From positions 18,984,372 to 19,048,371 of the forward strand of contig JAJEKV010000017.1 of NCBI GenBank assembly GCA_021234155.1: a stretch of 64,000 nucleotides of DNA. Reading direction: 5' to 3'. The position numbers were made by a program, and so were the translations under genes. How positions within the stretch are numbered: the first letter of the stretch is position 1; each line of letters starts with the position of its first letter. The stretch comes from Isoetes taiwanensis (taxonomy: Eukaryota; Streptophyta; Lycopodiopsida; Isoetales; Isoetaceae). The notes under the pieces are model-generated. The model had not been told where the DNA came from. It searched no databases and saw only the letters and a list, made by a program, of their open reading frames with translations. Positions 43,606-54,012 of this stretch are shown one piece after another.

Positions 43606-44646
43606 AACACAAGGCCCCAAAAAAATTATCATTACTAGTTTTTCACATTATCTTTTACATGAAACTAATATAATAAACTAATGTTACTAAGTGGGTTAAT
43701 GTGTTGAATAACCACTACTAGTTACATAGTGTGGTTTGTATTTATTCTTTATTATGCTAGTTTGTTAACATGGTTATCCATCATAGTTCTTTGTGATAGT
43801 TTATTGGTTTGGTTTGTAATATTGCTTAATTGCTATATTTCATGTACGTAGTCCATTTGTTAATATATATATAGGCCATAAACCACTAATAATAGTGTCT
43901 CTAAACTCAAAGTGTCTTCCTAGTGAAGATGTCTAAATATTGAGTCAAAAGCCACTAAAGGACTTTGCTTTTCAATTTAAAGTGGTTTTCTAAGAAAGTT
44001 ATGTACATCTTGGCAATAAACCACTAGCAATTTTGACTTTTAATTTACGATGTTTTGTTAGTGAACTTGTGTACATCTTAAACCATAGACCAATAATAAT
44101 TTTGGATATCAATTAAAAGTGGTTTTCAATTGAAATTATAAATTGCTTTTCTTACAAACAAATGATGTTCCACATAACAAAATGTCTCAAACATTATCAA
44201 GTAATTGCTCATGGTTCTTTCATCAAGATAGGCTTTGTTTTCTATGCTCTTTCTATTGGCATGAAATTCTCATGTATGAATATGTATAGCTTAGAAGGCT
44301 CAGGGATTTGAACCCTGGTATTCCCATTTTTTTCATCAAAAAGATGATACCACATCAGTTTTATCTAAGCACTTTTTATTTAAGTAAAAAAGATAAATCA
44401 GTAAGAAGACGCCACAATAGCGCCGCCGGAATGGACCTCGGTCCACTCCAGAGTAAACAATTGCACCATATGGCCTCCATTCAACTCGCTAACGCCATCA
44501 CAGGTAGATATTATCACTATCCTAAGAGATTCAACTGCGAATCGCCCTCACCGGGATGTAGTTTCCAAATGCTCCGACCTAAAAATTGGGCTTTTGGCTC
44601 AACTGTAAAACCATCCCGCTATTTCACGCTATTAATGTAGGATTTG
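43606..44646. other. Spacer between Chr-2 and Chr-3 with short repeats
   Basis: AT-rich. From about 43870 to 44130 the motifs ATAAACCACTA and AGTGGTTTTC recur as degenerate units of roughly 70-80 bp. AAACCACT and AGTGGTTT are reverse complements. Such subterminal repeats occur in some DNA transposons, but I find no transposase or matching terminal inverted repeats. A 110-codon plus-strand frame at 44308-44640 has no recognised domain. Confidence 0.5.
44294..44316 (-). other. tRNA-like T-arm (possible SINE or tRNA fragment)
   Basis: The minus strand reads CAGGG-TTCAAAT-CCCTG, a perfect 5-bp stem with a 7-base TTCAAAT loop, matching the polymerase III B box GGTTCRANYCC. No convincing A box or cloverleaf is found upstream. 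Confidence 0.35.
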
Positions 44647-46203
44647 TGTGACGGTCTGTGGAATATAATGCACCATAAATACGATATTCCTCGATTCACA
44701 ATTACAAGTCTATCTTCATAGCCTTGTATACTCATAGATTGTGGCATCTAGGGCATGCATAAGTTATTCTCATAGCTTAGCCAACCATAGTTGCTTCATT
44801 ATCCATGTGGCCTTAACCTATCAAGTGGCACCGCCAATAATGACTCACCCGGACAGCTAATGGCATCCTAGGTGGACTCTTAACTTATATAGGCATAAAC
44901 TTAACCCTAGACCTCTTTTTCCACTCTAGCACTCGAGACTCACTCTACTTGTTCAAACCCCGCTTCAACATCGCTCGCTAGGGTATATCGGTGCGCGATA
45001 CTTCAGCAGGTAGACCTGCTCTTGGAGGAGGAACAAAGAGCTTGTGAGTCAAGACTGGATTCCTGATCCGAGGGAGAGCACGAGCGTGCATGTAGGATAG
45101 TAGTTGTGATAGCTCATCCGGAATTAGCAATCCATGCTAGTATTTTGTATCTAGAGTAGCATCCTAGAACTCATATTCAACATCTTGAACCCTAATCAAG
45201 GAACCCTAACTATTAGTTAGTTGTATGATTAGGTTAAGATGTTCTTCTTTATGATTATTCTCATGATGATTATGTGATGATGGGTTGATCATGTTTGCTC
45301 CTCTTGTATTGGGATCTGCAGAGACCTTAGAGCCATATGTAGTATGCCCTAGAGTAGATCCCTTAGTTCCCCGTTAGCTGGCGCTTCGCGTAATAGAGCC
45401 CACCGTGCTATTGGAGGTTATGATATGATTCCACTGCATAACGTGGCTAGAGGGAAGTGGAGGGAGGATCCCCGGCCGAAGTAAAGGCTTCTGGGATCCC
45501 ATAGTGGGCTAGGCTCTATGGTCGGTCACTTCGCGGTATCGGTGCATGGTCCGACACCTCCGGGCAATGGTGTTACCTCGCCTCGAGAGTCGCAAGGGAA
45601 GGCTTGCCTCGCTTTGGGGTTCACGGCACGACCCGCCGCCACGATTCTCTAGCCGCCCACTCCATCTTCTGTAGACTCGGAAGGGGAGATGCAACCTTCC
45701 TGCCTCATCGACCAGGGAGATGTAACTCGAGCGCCTCGATGGTGATGCTACCTGGATTGCGCATCCGAAGGTTGTAGTCCCGCTGAGCCGACGAAGCCCA
45801 TCTCAGCATAATGAGGGGCGGATGGAGTGGTCAACTCCTAGCCATTAGCCTTATTTTTCGCCATCGGCGACTCCTGGCCTCATTTATCTTTGAGGTCAGC
45901 TTCTGGCCACCACCTCCCACGAAGTCCGAGCCGGTAGAGCCTCCCTGCTTTATGGTTCGTGGATTACTTCATCTTTGCCTTGGTTTATATGTGATGCACT
46001 ACCCGAGGTAGTAGCTGTAATATGCTGATGCTAGTTCCCCGACGCGTTATCGCTCACGCTATAGATTCCATATAGATCGGCACGCAAGACACCTTTCAGG
46101 CCCTCTTCCAGTCACCGTGAGTGATAGATGAAGGGCCCACGGCTGTCGGTTTTGATGGGGATTTCTCGCCGGTTTACCGTGATGTTTAGCGTGAGCTGCC
46201 ACA
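44647..46203 (+). repeat. Chr-3 5' LTR
   Basis: Starts TGTGACGG and ends CCACA. It matches 57833-59323, and from 45121 on it matches the reverse complement of the Chr-2 LTR. TATATAGG at about 44886 is the likely LTR TATA box. The first 50 bases are palindromic. Confidence 0.85.
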
Positions 46204-46204
46204 A

Positions 46205-46215
46205 TGGTCAGAGCC
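46205..46215 (+). other. Chr-3 primer binding site (tRNA-iMet type)
   Basis: TGGTCAGAGCC, the iMet primer site TGGTATCAGAGCC with two bases missing, one base after the LTR. Confidence 0.7.
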
Positions 46216-46683
46216 GCATGTCTTTGGCTGACCAAGAACCAGCACCCACTATAACCATGAAGTAGTCTAACAAAGCTCCATAGGGTGTGTGGAATAAACA
46301 TTCCACCATCGAACCGGAAAATGGGGAAAAAAAAAAAAAAATTTTCTCCTGTAGTGGGTCGTGAATTATGGGCTATGTTAGACGAAGATCTTCGAGAGAG
46401 GCAAAACGAATTTTCAGCAAATTTGGAGTGAAAATTATGTAGATTCGTGATCAAATTTCACCTAAAATGGGTCAAGAATCATGCCAATCGAGGCCCGTGT
46501 GAAAATGGCTAAATTCATAAATTGCACTTCAACCATTAGAAAATCTTGAAAATTAAAGATAATATCAATTAATATAGGTTAATATATACATTAATAGTTA
46601 AATAATTAATTAAATATCTTGTACTAATAAGGGGGCTAATAAATAGGGTAATTATGGTAGGAGAATATTCCCGTGGACCTCCT
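46216..46683. other. Chr-3 leader, non-coding
   Basis: Related to the Chr-2 leader (for example the shared block CACCTAAAATGGGTC-AGAATCATGCCAATCGAG at 46460-46493 and the reverse complement at 42190-42225). It contains a run of A at 46326-46340. Confidence 0.5.
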
Positions 46684-46693
46684 TTTAAATATC
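46684..46693 (+). promoter_or_regulatory. Internal TATA-like box upstream of the Chr-3 H3-like gene
   Basis: TTTAAATATC in CCTCCTTTTAAATATCTCGACAC, 90 bp before the ATG at 46774. Conserved with Chr-2. Confidence 0.5.
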
Positions 46694-46773
46694 TCGACAC
46701 TCATTTTTCTCCAACCTCTTCACCTCAAATCTCTCTTGCCCAAAATTCTTCGCCACCTCGTCAACCATAAGAT

Positions 46774-47795
46774 ATGGCCCGCATTCAAACAAACTTAAGG
46801 TGATCGACTAAGACCGACTTTCCATGGCGCAGCAAAGCAGGCGACATGTAAAGAAGATCCTGCAACACCTCCATCAAGAAGAGGAGCTCTCGCCAGCATA
46901 AAGAAGCAGCTAGCTAGCTGCCTTCATACCATGACGCCGGTGAGAGTCCTACACTGGCCTACTCCAGCAGCACTTCAGAGGGACCGGGAAGCAGATTCTC
47001 ATTTCGGCCCCTGACACCGGTGGTGGAAGAAGAAGGGAGGAGCAGCGCCAGCAGCCAGGAGGAAGCGGGCCTTCGGCCCTGCTGAAGAAAGGTAAGGAGA
47101 AGGTCAGCGAGTGGGTCGGAGGAGAGGCCGTGAAGAAGGGAGCCGAGAGGGAGCCGAGGAGGAGGAGAGAGAACGAAGGAACGATCACTCTGCCTCGCAT
47201 CACAAGATTCAAGAGCCACGGCCTTTAAGAGGAGCCGCAGTGGAGGCAGAGAGGAGGAGGAGGCAGTGTGACTCGGACGCCGAGGCCACCCTACCCTGTA
47301 CTGAACTACCTAAGGTGGTGAAGAAACAAGGTAGGAGCTGCACGGCCGGCAGCCAGGACTCTGGAGTTCAAGAGAGAAAGATGGTGGTGATATGAGTAAT
47401 TCGTCACCGACGAGGTACAATGAGTGCATTGCCGCCAGGAGGTCCGGCTTTAGTGCCAAAAGAAGAACCACCTCTGCCACCCTACCAAGGCCAAAACTGA
47501 GAGGGTTCACCACGGGCCAAACAAAGACATATCGTAAGTTTAGGAGATCTCGCACTTCCGTGATGTGCACGCATCTCCTCGGATAAGGTACCGAAGGCCT
47601 CCTTAGGGAGGTTTTGCAGCCAGCCCGTGATGCATCACAGGTAACCCCTCTAATGACCCTGCTCGCAGGCTCTCCGGGCGTAGCTGGTGCAGCTCTTCGA
47701 GGGTGGGAAACTCTCCCGCCATCCATGCTAAGCTGCAACCCTTATGCCTAAGGATATCCACTCTTGGCAATCTGAGATTACAGGAGAGGCCCTAG
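46774..47795 (+). pseudogene. Chr-3 histone H3/CENH3-like protein, frameshifted
   Basis: Opens MARIQTNLR at 46774, close to the H3 start MARTKQTARK, then a stop and frame changes. A basic, Glu-rich middle follows (47030-47280). The fold is in pieces: GQTKTYRKFRRSRTS near 47518 (N helix), LLREVLQPARDASQVTPL near 47600 (helix 1; compare SREILQEFDPSKRVT of Chr-1), LVQLFEGGKLS near 47685 (helix 2, compare LVGLFEDTNLC of H3), AIHAK then LMPKDI near 47720-47760 (loop 2 and last helix). The end is near the TAG at 47793. No single frame is open throughout. Same place and order as in Chr-1 and Chr-2. Confidence 0.7.
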
Positions 47796-48439
47796 GCCTC
47801 AAATTTTGTAAATTTTGTAGAAGAACTAAAAATTTTCATGTAATCATGTTCCTCACCAATATAAAAGTTCTTTTCCCTCTGTAAAATTGTTCTTGAAATG
47901 TAGAAAATAGAACCCACTCGGGTAGAATTCTTCATAGCATGTCTAGAAATACTCCCCGTAAATCATGATCATAACAAAATTTTGGTAAAAATCATCAAAA
48001 TGCAAAAATTGGGGCCACGGGTGAGACCAGCCAATGGCCTCTGGCCCCCGGACGCTGTTGCATGGATTCACCACCCCCAAAAATCTTGCTTTTAGATGTC
48101 ATTGCACAAAATAAGTTGCTAGTTAGGTTAGAATTGGCCCAATTAGCCATATTAGCATCTTCAAATTTCTAAAATGACCGTAATTGGCCTTAAAACAGGC
48201 CAACCGCGAATCTCGGTGCCCGCTTACTTATACAACCGCATTTTGATTCATCTTCGGTCGTGGGCCATCTTTGGGTCTAAATTAGCCAAATTTGATCCAA
48301 CAAATTGCCATGTAGTGTTTTGCTTCGCTTTGCTTAAGTTTGCACTTCATGGTAACATTTGACAATCTTAGAGCCATATAGAACCAAGGTCGCCTTAGCT
48401 AACACCTTCTCGCACAAATCCTTGGTGTCACCCATAGTC
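47796..48439. other. Chr-3 spacer between H3-like frame and ORF2
   Basis: AT-rich 3' flank of the H3-like frame, then a foldback near 48015-48075 (GGGTGAG ... TTCACCACCC) that may correspond to the hairpin motifs of Chr-1 and Chr-2. I see only one clear copy. Confidence 0.4.
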
Positions 48440-48447
48440 TATAAAAA
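48440..48447 (+). promoter_or_regulatory. Internal TATA box upstream of Chr-3 ORF2
   Basis: TATAAAAA, 131 bp before the ATG at 48571, as in Chr-1 (120 bp) and Chr-2 (115 bp). Confidence 0.5.
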
Positions 48448-48570
48448 TAATAGGTCTCTAATTACCATTTTTCTTCCTACGTAATCAAGCCCCACTCTTT
48501 AGGCCATTTTCCTTTTTCTTCAATTCTCCAATCGATCTTTGCAAGCCATTTTCACACCCTTCTCGCTTCA

Positions 48571-50050
48571 ATGGCGAACTTTGAGATGGTGGTATAATGC
48601 CGCCACCTATATCCATGTGCTTCCAAGATCAAGCTCTCGTTTGATCACTTGTTTGATCTTCACGCAACCTTGACTAGAACACCCTACTACACGTATTATT
48701 ATAAAAGCCAAGATGACCAACAGATCCTCGCCTTTGGGAAGTTAGGATCAGCTTCCTGTGGAGGGAATTCGCTCTTTGCGACACTTTTACCCAAGCTTTT
48801 AGGTCGAGATCGGCAGTATCCAGGCAAGAAGCGTCATGGGATAGGACTAGGACCCATGCAATTTACCATATTCGGCATATTAATACAGGCACGTATCTTT
48901 CAGCCTGCACAGCCCTTGCCCTCTTCATGCATTATAAGTCAATCAACAAAGCAGGGGAACCGTCGTACTCTTTAGACTTAGCCTACCGATACCCGTAGGG
49001 CCCGTGGATCAACTCGAATATAGAGTCCTCCGGGCCACGAATACTACCAAGACGACGCCTACGCATCCATCTCTACGCATCCATGAAGACTACGCAGCAG
49101 CCTGGGGAGCAACCTTAATGGGAGAGCAGGAGGCAACAAGAATGCGAGATATACGAGGCATGACGACGACGCGAGAATCCGCCATCGATCCACCAAGATC
49201 ATTGCCGCCAATAGTCATCGACCGAGGAGTACATTTTGCAAAATGACATCCCCTTAATCAGTCTCTAATCGGCCGTGAATGGTCTTCAATCGACGAAGCC
49301 TTTGGCATGATAGCAATACCTGAAGAAAGTTACCGCATCATCGCATTACTCATACCTCAGAGATCCCAAGGAGCCGCTGAGACACTCTTATGTGGAGACA
49401 ATGTCGATATAGCACTTCTATCACAGATAAGAGAGATCTATCGACAGAGCCTATCATCTCGTGAGAGGAGTTCCAAAGAGATACGTATACACTCTTACAA
49501 ACCAGTGGAAGGGCCCAAGCCTCGCTTCACTACCGAGCCGAGCATGAGGCTGGTCCAAAGAAGATTAACTTGGACAACGCGAACCCAAGATGTGGAGAGA
49601 TCATGAAGACCTTATATGCGGATGCCTACTGCATGTTCTCAAAGGAAGGGCAATCAGCGCGAGGCTTAGGGAAGGGTGCAGCACCGCTACTATCTTCCAC
49701 CTGTGGGCAAATGATAGTCTTCCACAAGGAGTTCACCGGGGAAGAACTGCGGCATCTCTCATAGCCCTTCTCGGCTTCGCAGCACTCAAAGATATACCAT
49801 ACCGATCACATCATCCTTTTTCTAACAGTAAGGCCAAGGCCTCCATTGCCTCGACTTTCATGCAGAGGACACCGAGGGATGCAACACTTTCGCTGGTAGC
49901 AAAAGAATAAAGACTTAACTCCCGAATCAGAGATGGCCCTCGAAAGCACTTGAAGGAAGATCAACGAAAGAACATCTTACAACTCTGCAGAAAGGCCTCG
50001 GACATTCGTGGATGTCAAGAACTTCTTCGTGCTTTCGAGCTAATCGAATA
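48571..50050 (+). pseudogene. Chr-3 ORF2, unknown protein, frameshifted
   Basis: Starts MANFEMVV and continues in other frames with YIHVLP and FDLHATLTRTPYYTYYYK (48653-48710), the last shared with Chr-2. Longer open parts lie at 48649-48975, 49004-49246, 49307-49606 and 49590-49910. The coding signal ends near 50050, followed by an AT-rich stretch with 3' UTR character (50060-50440). Function unknown. Confidence 0.45.
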
Positions 50051-50440
50051 GTTGCAAAATTTCTAAGTAAAAATTTCTGTTTGTGCTAAATGTTTCTTGT
50101 ACCCATTGTGCTAAGATACATCCGCTTTATTATGTAATCCTTATGTATTAATGATCATTAACTCCGGGTTTGTCAATGTAAGGCTTTGTGGCGATTTCTA
50201 TAACTAAAGATAATTCTAATTTGCAAGTAAAATTGATCAACATCTACCTAAATAAAATGTATTGATGATCAACTTGCAAAGAAAGGGAACTCGCGCGTGA
50301 TCCCCTAAGATCGCATCCACTACTCTAATTGGGTACCAAGGAATTTGTTTCAAGTGTGGAACAAGAAGATGTTGAGCAGATATGTCAATGAGGCAAATAA
50401 CGCGAAGGTTGCGCAGATGAGGAATCAGATGCAACACCTC

Positions 50441-51710
50441 ATCAATCGGGCTTACACCTCTCATGAATGCACAGTGAAGATGGTCACCCACCTCCACCTT
50501 GTTTCTGGGTGACGGTCCTCACAGAAAGGGAGGGTAAAACTGGGAACGCCGTGGATAGGAGAAGGAAGAGGAGAGCCAGAGCTCTTATCATCATCCGTTT
50601 CCAAAATTTCATCGCATTTTTCCAAAGGAGGATACTTAGCTCCTCGACACCATACACCTAAAGCAGTGGAAAAGAGCAAGAAAGATGTGATTATCGTAAA
50701 AGGTGGATAGTGCTATGAGCAATGTATGGAAACAAGGAAGCTCTGCCTCGTGGAAGGACAAGATCGTGCATGGAGGCCGGCTACGGCTTGATGAAATGGA
50801 AGAGTTTGGCAACTCATACCGTGATGAAAGACAAGGACATAGGGAAAGTTGCTACGCCTAACCTTTATTGGACCGGCAAGGATCCGTGGAAGGATATGCT
50901 AAATCCAACAAGTCAAGAGGAACAACTGCAGTTTAGGACCTTCAAAGAAGGCTTCCGCAGCTAATCTGCGTGCCAAGGTCTCACTTCAGTAGACAGATCC
51001 GCCAGCTTCTTTACAGTTGAATCGCAGTAGCTATCGCTGGCTACATAATCAAGAATTTATGAGGCCTCAGCCTAATGTTCCCGAGTCTCAGAGAGGCAAG
51101 CCGCGGATACTTACATTGAGGGGTTGAACATAATATCAAGAGGCTTATCGCAGCAATCAACCCGGTCACAGCCAAGATAAAGCTATAAGTTTGGAGGAGG
51201 CACTAAAGAACTCCAAAGAAAGCAGCAAATAACCTTCAGGGTATGAGTTCGTGGCAAGATCGTGACAATATCGTAAGCAATCGCCACTCTTACACCATCG
51301 CGGAGCCGCGAGCAAGGTAAGGCCCGTGAGCAAAGCTTTTGGGGACCGTAGCCACGCATCCATCAGGGCAGCCTGCCGCCTTAGACAAATTTAAGGAAAA
51401 GAGACAAAGAATGCATTGAGTATTGTGCTATGCTCGTGCTCTGTACCAGCACCTGACACATGATTGTCCATTCGCAAATGCCTTTGGCGTAACTCTTGGA
51501 TTGGGACTCCCCTGTGGCTTTGACGAGGACGATGACTCACCGTGAGGGCCACTTACTTCATAGATGGTAGAGTGTCGATATGTGCAAACATTGAGTCGAT
51601 GAGATAGAGAATCACTAACCGGCCATCGCTGCTGATGGATCATAGATAGTAACTTTATGTAGTCCCTATAGATACGTAGCTCTCATAATTTCAGCATCTC
51701 CTAGATTACT
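50441..51710 (+). pseudogene. Chr-3 gag, frameshifted
   Basis: A Pro-rich start (EDGHPPPPCFWV near 50470), a basic stretch, then MKDKDIGKVATPNL near 50822, shared with the Chr-2 gag. The region up to 51640 is gag-like but broken. Confidence 0.55.
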
Positions 51711-54012
51711 AATGAAGAACAAGGTATTGAAGTCTAAGCCAAGGCCGCTATGGTAAAACGGCGCCTATCTCGCAATAATTCAAGGAGGAGGATCACCTTT
51801 GACATAGACCTTAGTGGGGCTATGGGTCGTATGAGCGTAGTCATGGATATTGGAAGGTATGATCTTATAGTGGGATGGAATTTGAAGCCAGCCAAAGCTA
51901 CGATTGATTGGCGACGAATGAAGTTACCGCTCATGACGGCACCGCATCGCGCCAGTTGATAGTGAAAGGTAAGAAGGCCAGAATCCCCATGCTGTATTTC
52001 TTTGAAGCAGCCTAAGGAAGAGTATAGAGGAATAAGGTGGATTACATCTTGAGGATGGAATCGACAAAAGGTGATGGAAGGACACAAAGGGAAATCACCG
52101 CCTGCGATAGCGTTAAGTTTATTTTAGAATTCAGTGGATGCATCGATGAAATCGCCACCGCCAATCTTATAGGTGTGGAAACGAGATCACATCGTCGGAC
52201 AGCGGTCGGTAATTTCAAGAAGGTTTCATATAGAATGAGCATCCCGCACTGGATCGAGCTCAAGAAACAAACAGCAGGAATTGCCGAGCTTGATTTATAA
52301 GAGCAAGTGTGTTCCCTTCGAGCACCTATACCTTTGTCAAGAAGAAAGATGGGAGCTTAAGAATGTGAGGATTCATCGCCGTACCAATAAGCACGACAAA
52401 GAATAAGCATGCATTACCGGTGGGGCGACGCATCAATGGATCAGCTTACAAGGAGCAAAGGTATTCTTAAGATTGATTTAAGATCGTGATACCACCGTGA
52501 CAAGAATAAAGGAAGAGGACATCCATAAGATCGCTTAACGCTTATGGCTATTTTGAGTTTACGCGAATGTCTCTTTTGATTGTCGGCGCCTCCAACGCTT
52601 ATTTCATGAACGACATATCTTCGTGAGACTTCTTGATGAGTTTGTTATTGTCTTCTTCGACGACATCCTAATCTACAGCAAGTCCCTTGAAGAGCATTGT
52701 CAAAGATCTCAGAAAGTGTGTTTAGAGAAGCCGGTGACGCCATCTACCGTGATGGGAAGCTCTCGCGCCACTTCGCACGCGGGAGTACTTGGGGCATGTA
52801 GTAACATCCGGTGGAATCTCCACGCATCCATCTAAGATTGAGGCAATAGTTGATTACGCCCAAGGAATGTGGCAGAAGTAAGAAGCTTTGCCATGATACT
52901 ACGTAAAAGTTCGCGGAAGGACTTTGTTAAGTGGGTCCCTCCACGACCTCACTAAGGCCAACAAGATTAAGGACTGGGCTAGCCATTAGAGAAAGTCCAA
53001 GCTTCTTTCTTTGAGAAGCTAAAGTAGTGCCTTTTAACAACAGCACTGCTTTGTCCTCCCGACCGAAAGTAAGGATAAGCAGAAGCAACGATGCAAGCAA
53101 GATAGCAACAAAAGGCCTTGATGCAAGAAGGAAGGTAGTCAGCCACGACTGAAGAAGATGAACGACGCCGAAAGCAACTTACCCAACCCATGATCGTGAG
53201 CTGCTAGCCATTGTCGGGCATTGAGGATATGGAGGCATTATCCATTGAAGGAAACGCTCGATACCTACCACCGAGCCTTCTTCAAGATCTTTTTCACCCA
53301 CCCACCCTCAACTTAAGGCAAAGGAGAGGTGGACGGAATTCCTTGAGGAGCACGATTTTGATATTACATAAGCCCGTAAGCTTAATGTTGTGCTGCATGC
53401 CCTCCAGAAGACCATTTCGCATAAGGACGCATTGTAATGCTTATTTCCACTCTTCGAGTGAGTTTTGGCAAGAAGATTGAGGAGTCCTGCCAACCGATGT
53501 GGACTTCAAGGAGGTATGTGGGAAAGCCTTCCAAGGAAGCCGTAACATAAGGAGCCGAAGCCTTCTGCCATTTATAAGGAAGGAAGGCAACCCTCGCTGT
53601 ACCACAAGCATAAGTTGCGTGCCCGACCTTCAGTGGGTAAGGGAAGCACTTCTTCATGACACATGTACCAATAGCTGCATGCTCGCCTATGAAGACATAT
53701 ATTTCAAGATCTCGGCGAAGCTACTTCGCCGTGAATGAAGAGCGTATAGCTGCATATATTCTGATTGCCGCTATGCCGCTGCACTGGGCGAGCAACTTCT
53801 GATTCGGGTGCTTTGGAGCCATTGGGATGCCAAATGCAAAGTGGGAGGTCATAAGCATGGATTTCATCACAGATTCCTAGAACTCTTCGAGGCAAGGATG
53901 CATTGATGGTTGTCGATAAGTTATCTAAGATGGCACATTTCGTGTCTTTGCAAGATCTAATTTACACGATTAGATACCGCTGCTATTTGTAAGGGAGCAC
54001 ATATTGATGCTC
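51711..54012 (+). pseudogene. Chr-3 pol segment, copy 1
   Basis: Covers the end of protease (GRYDLIVGWNLKPAKATIDW near 51855), RT (KEEDIHKI near 52513, VIVFFDDILIYSK near 52640-52685), RNase H (QRRGGRNSLRST near 53315) and the start of integrase (about 53840-54000, MDFIT and KMAHF-like). Ends abruptly inside the integrase core where copy 2 begins with the same AATGAAGAACAAGGTATTGAAG. Confidence 0.75.

Noticed and set aside
44294-44316. Complete tRNA gene
   Set aside because: Only the T-arm is present; no acceptor, D or anticodon arms can be folded.
47310-47738. Minus-strand frame of 142 codons
   Set aside because: Antisense of the Chr-3 H3-like region.
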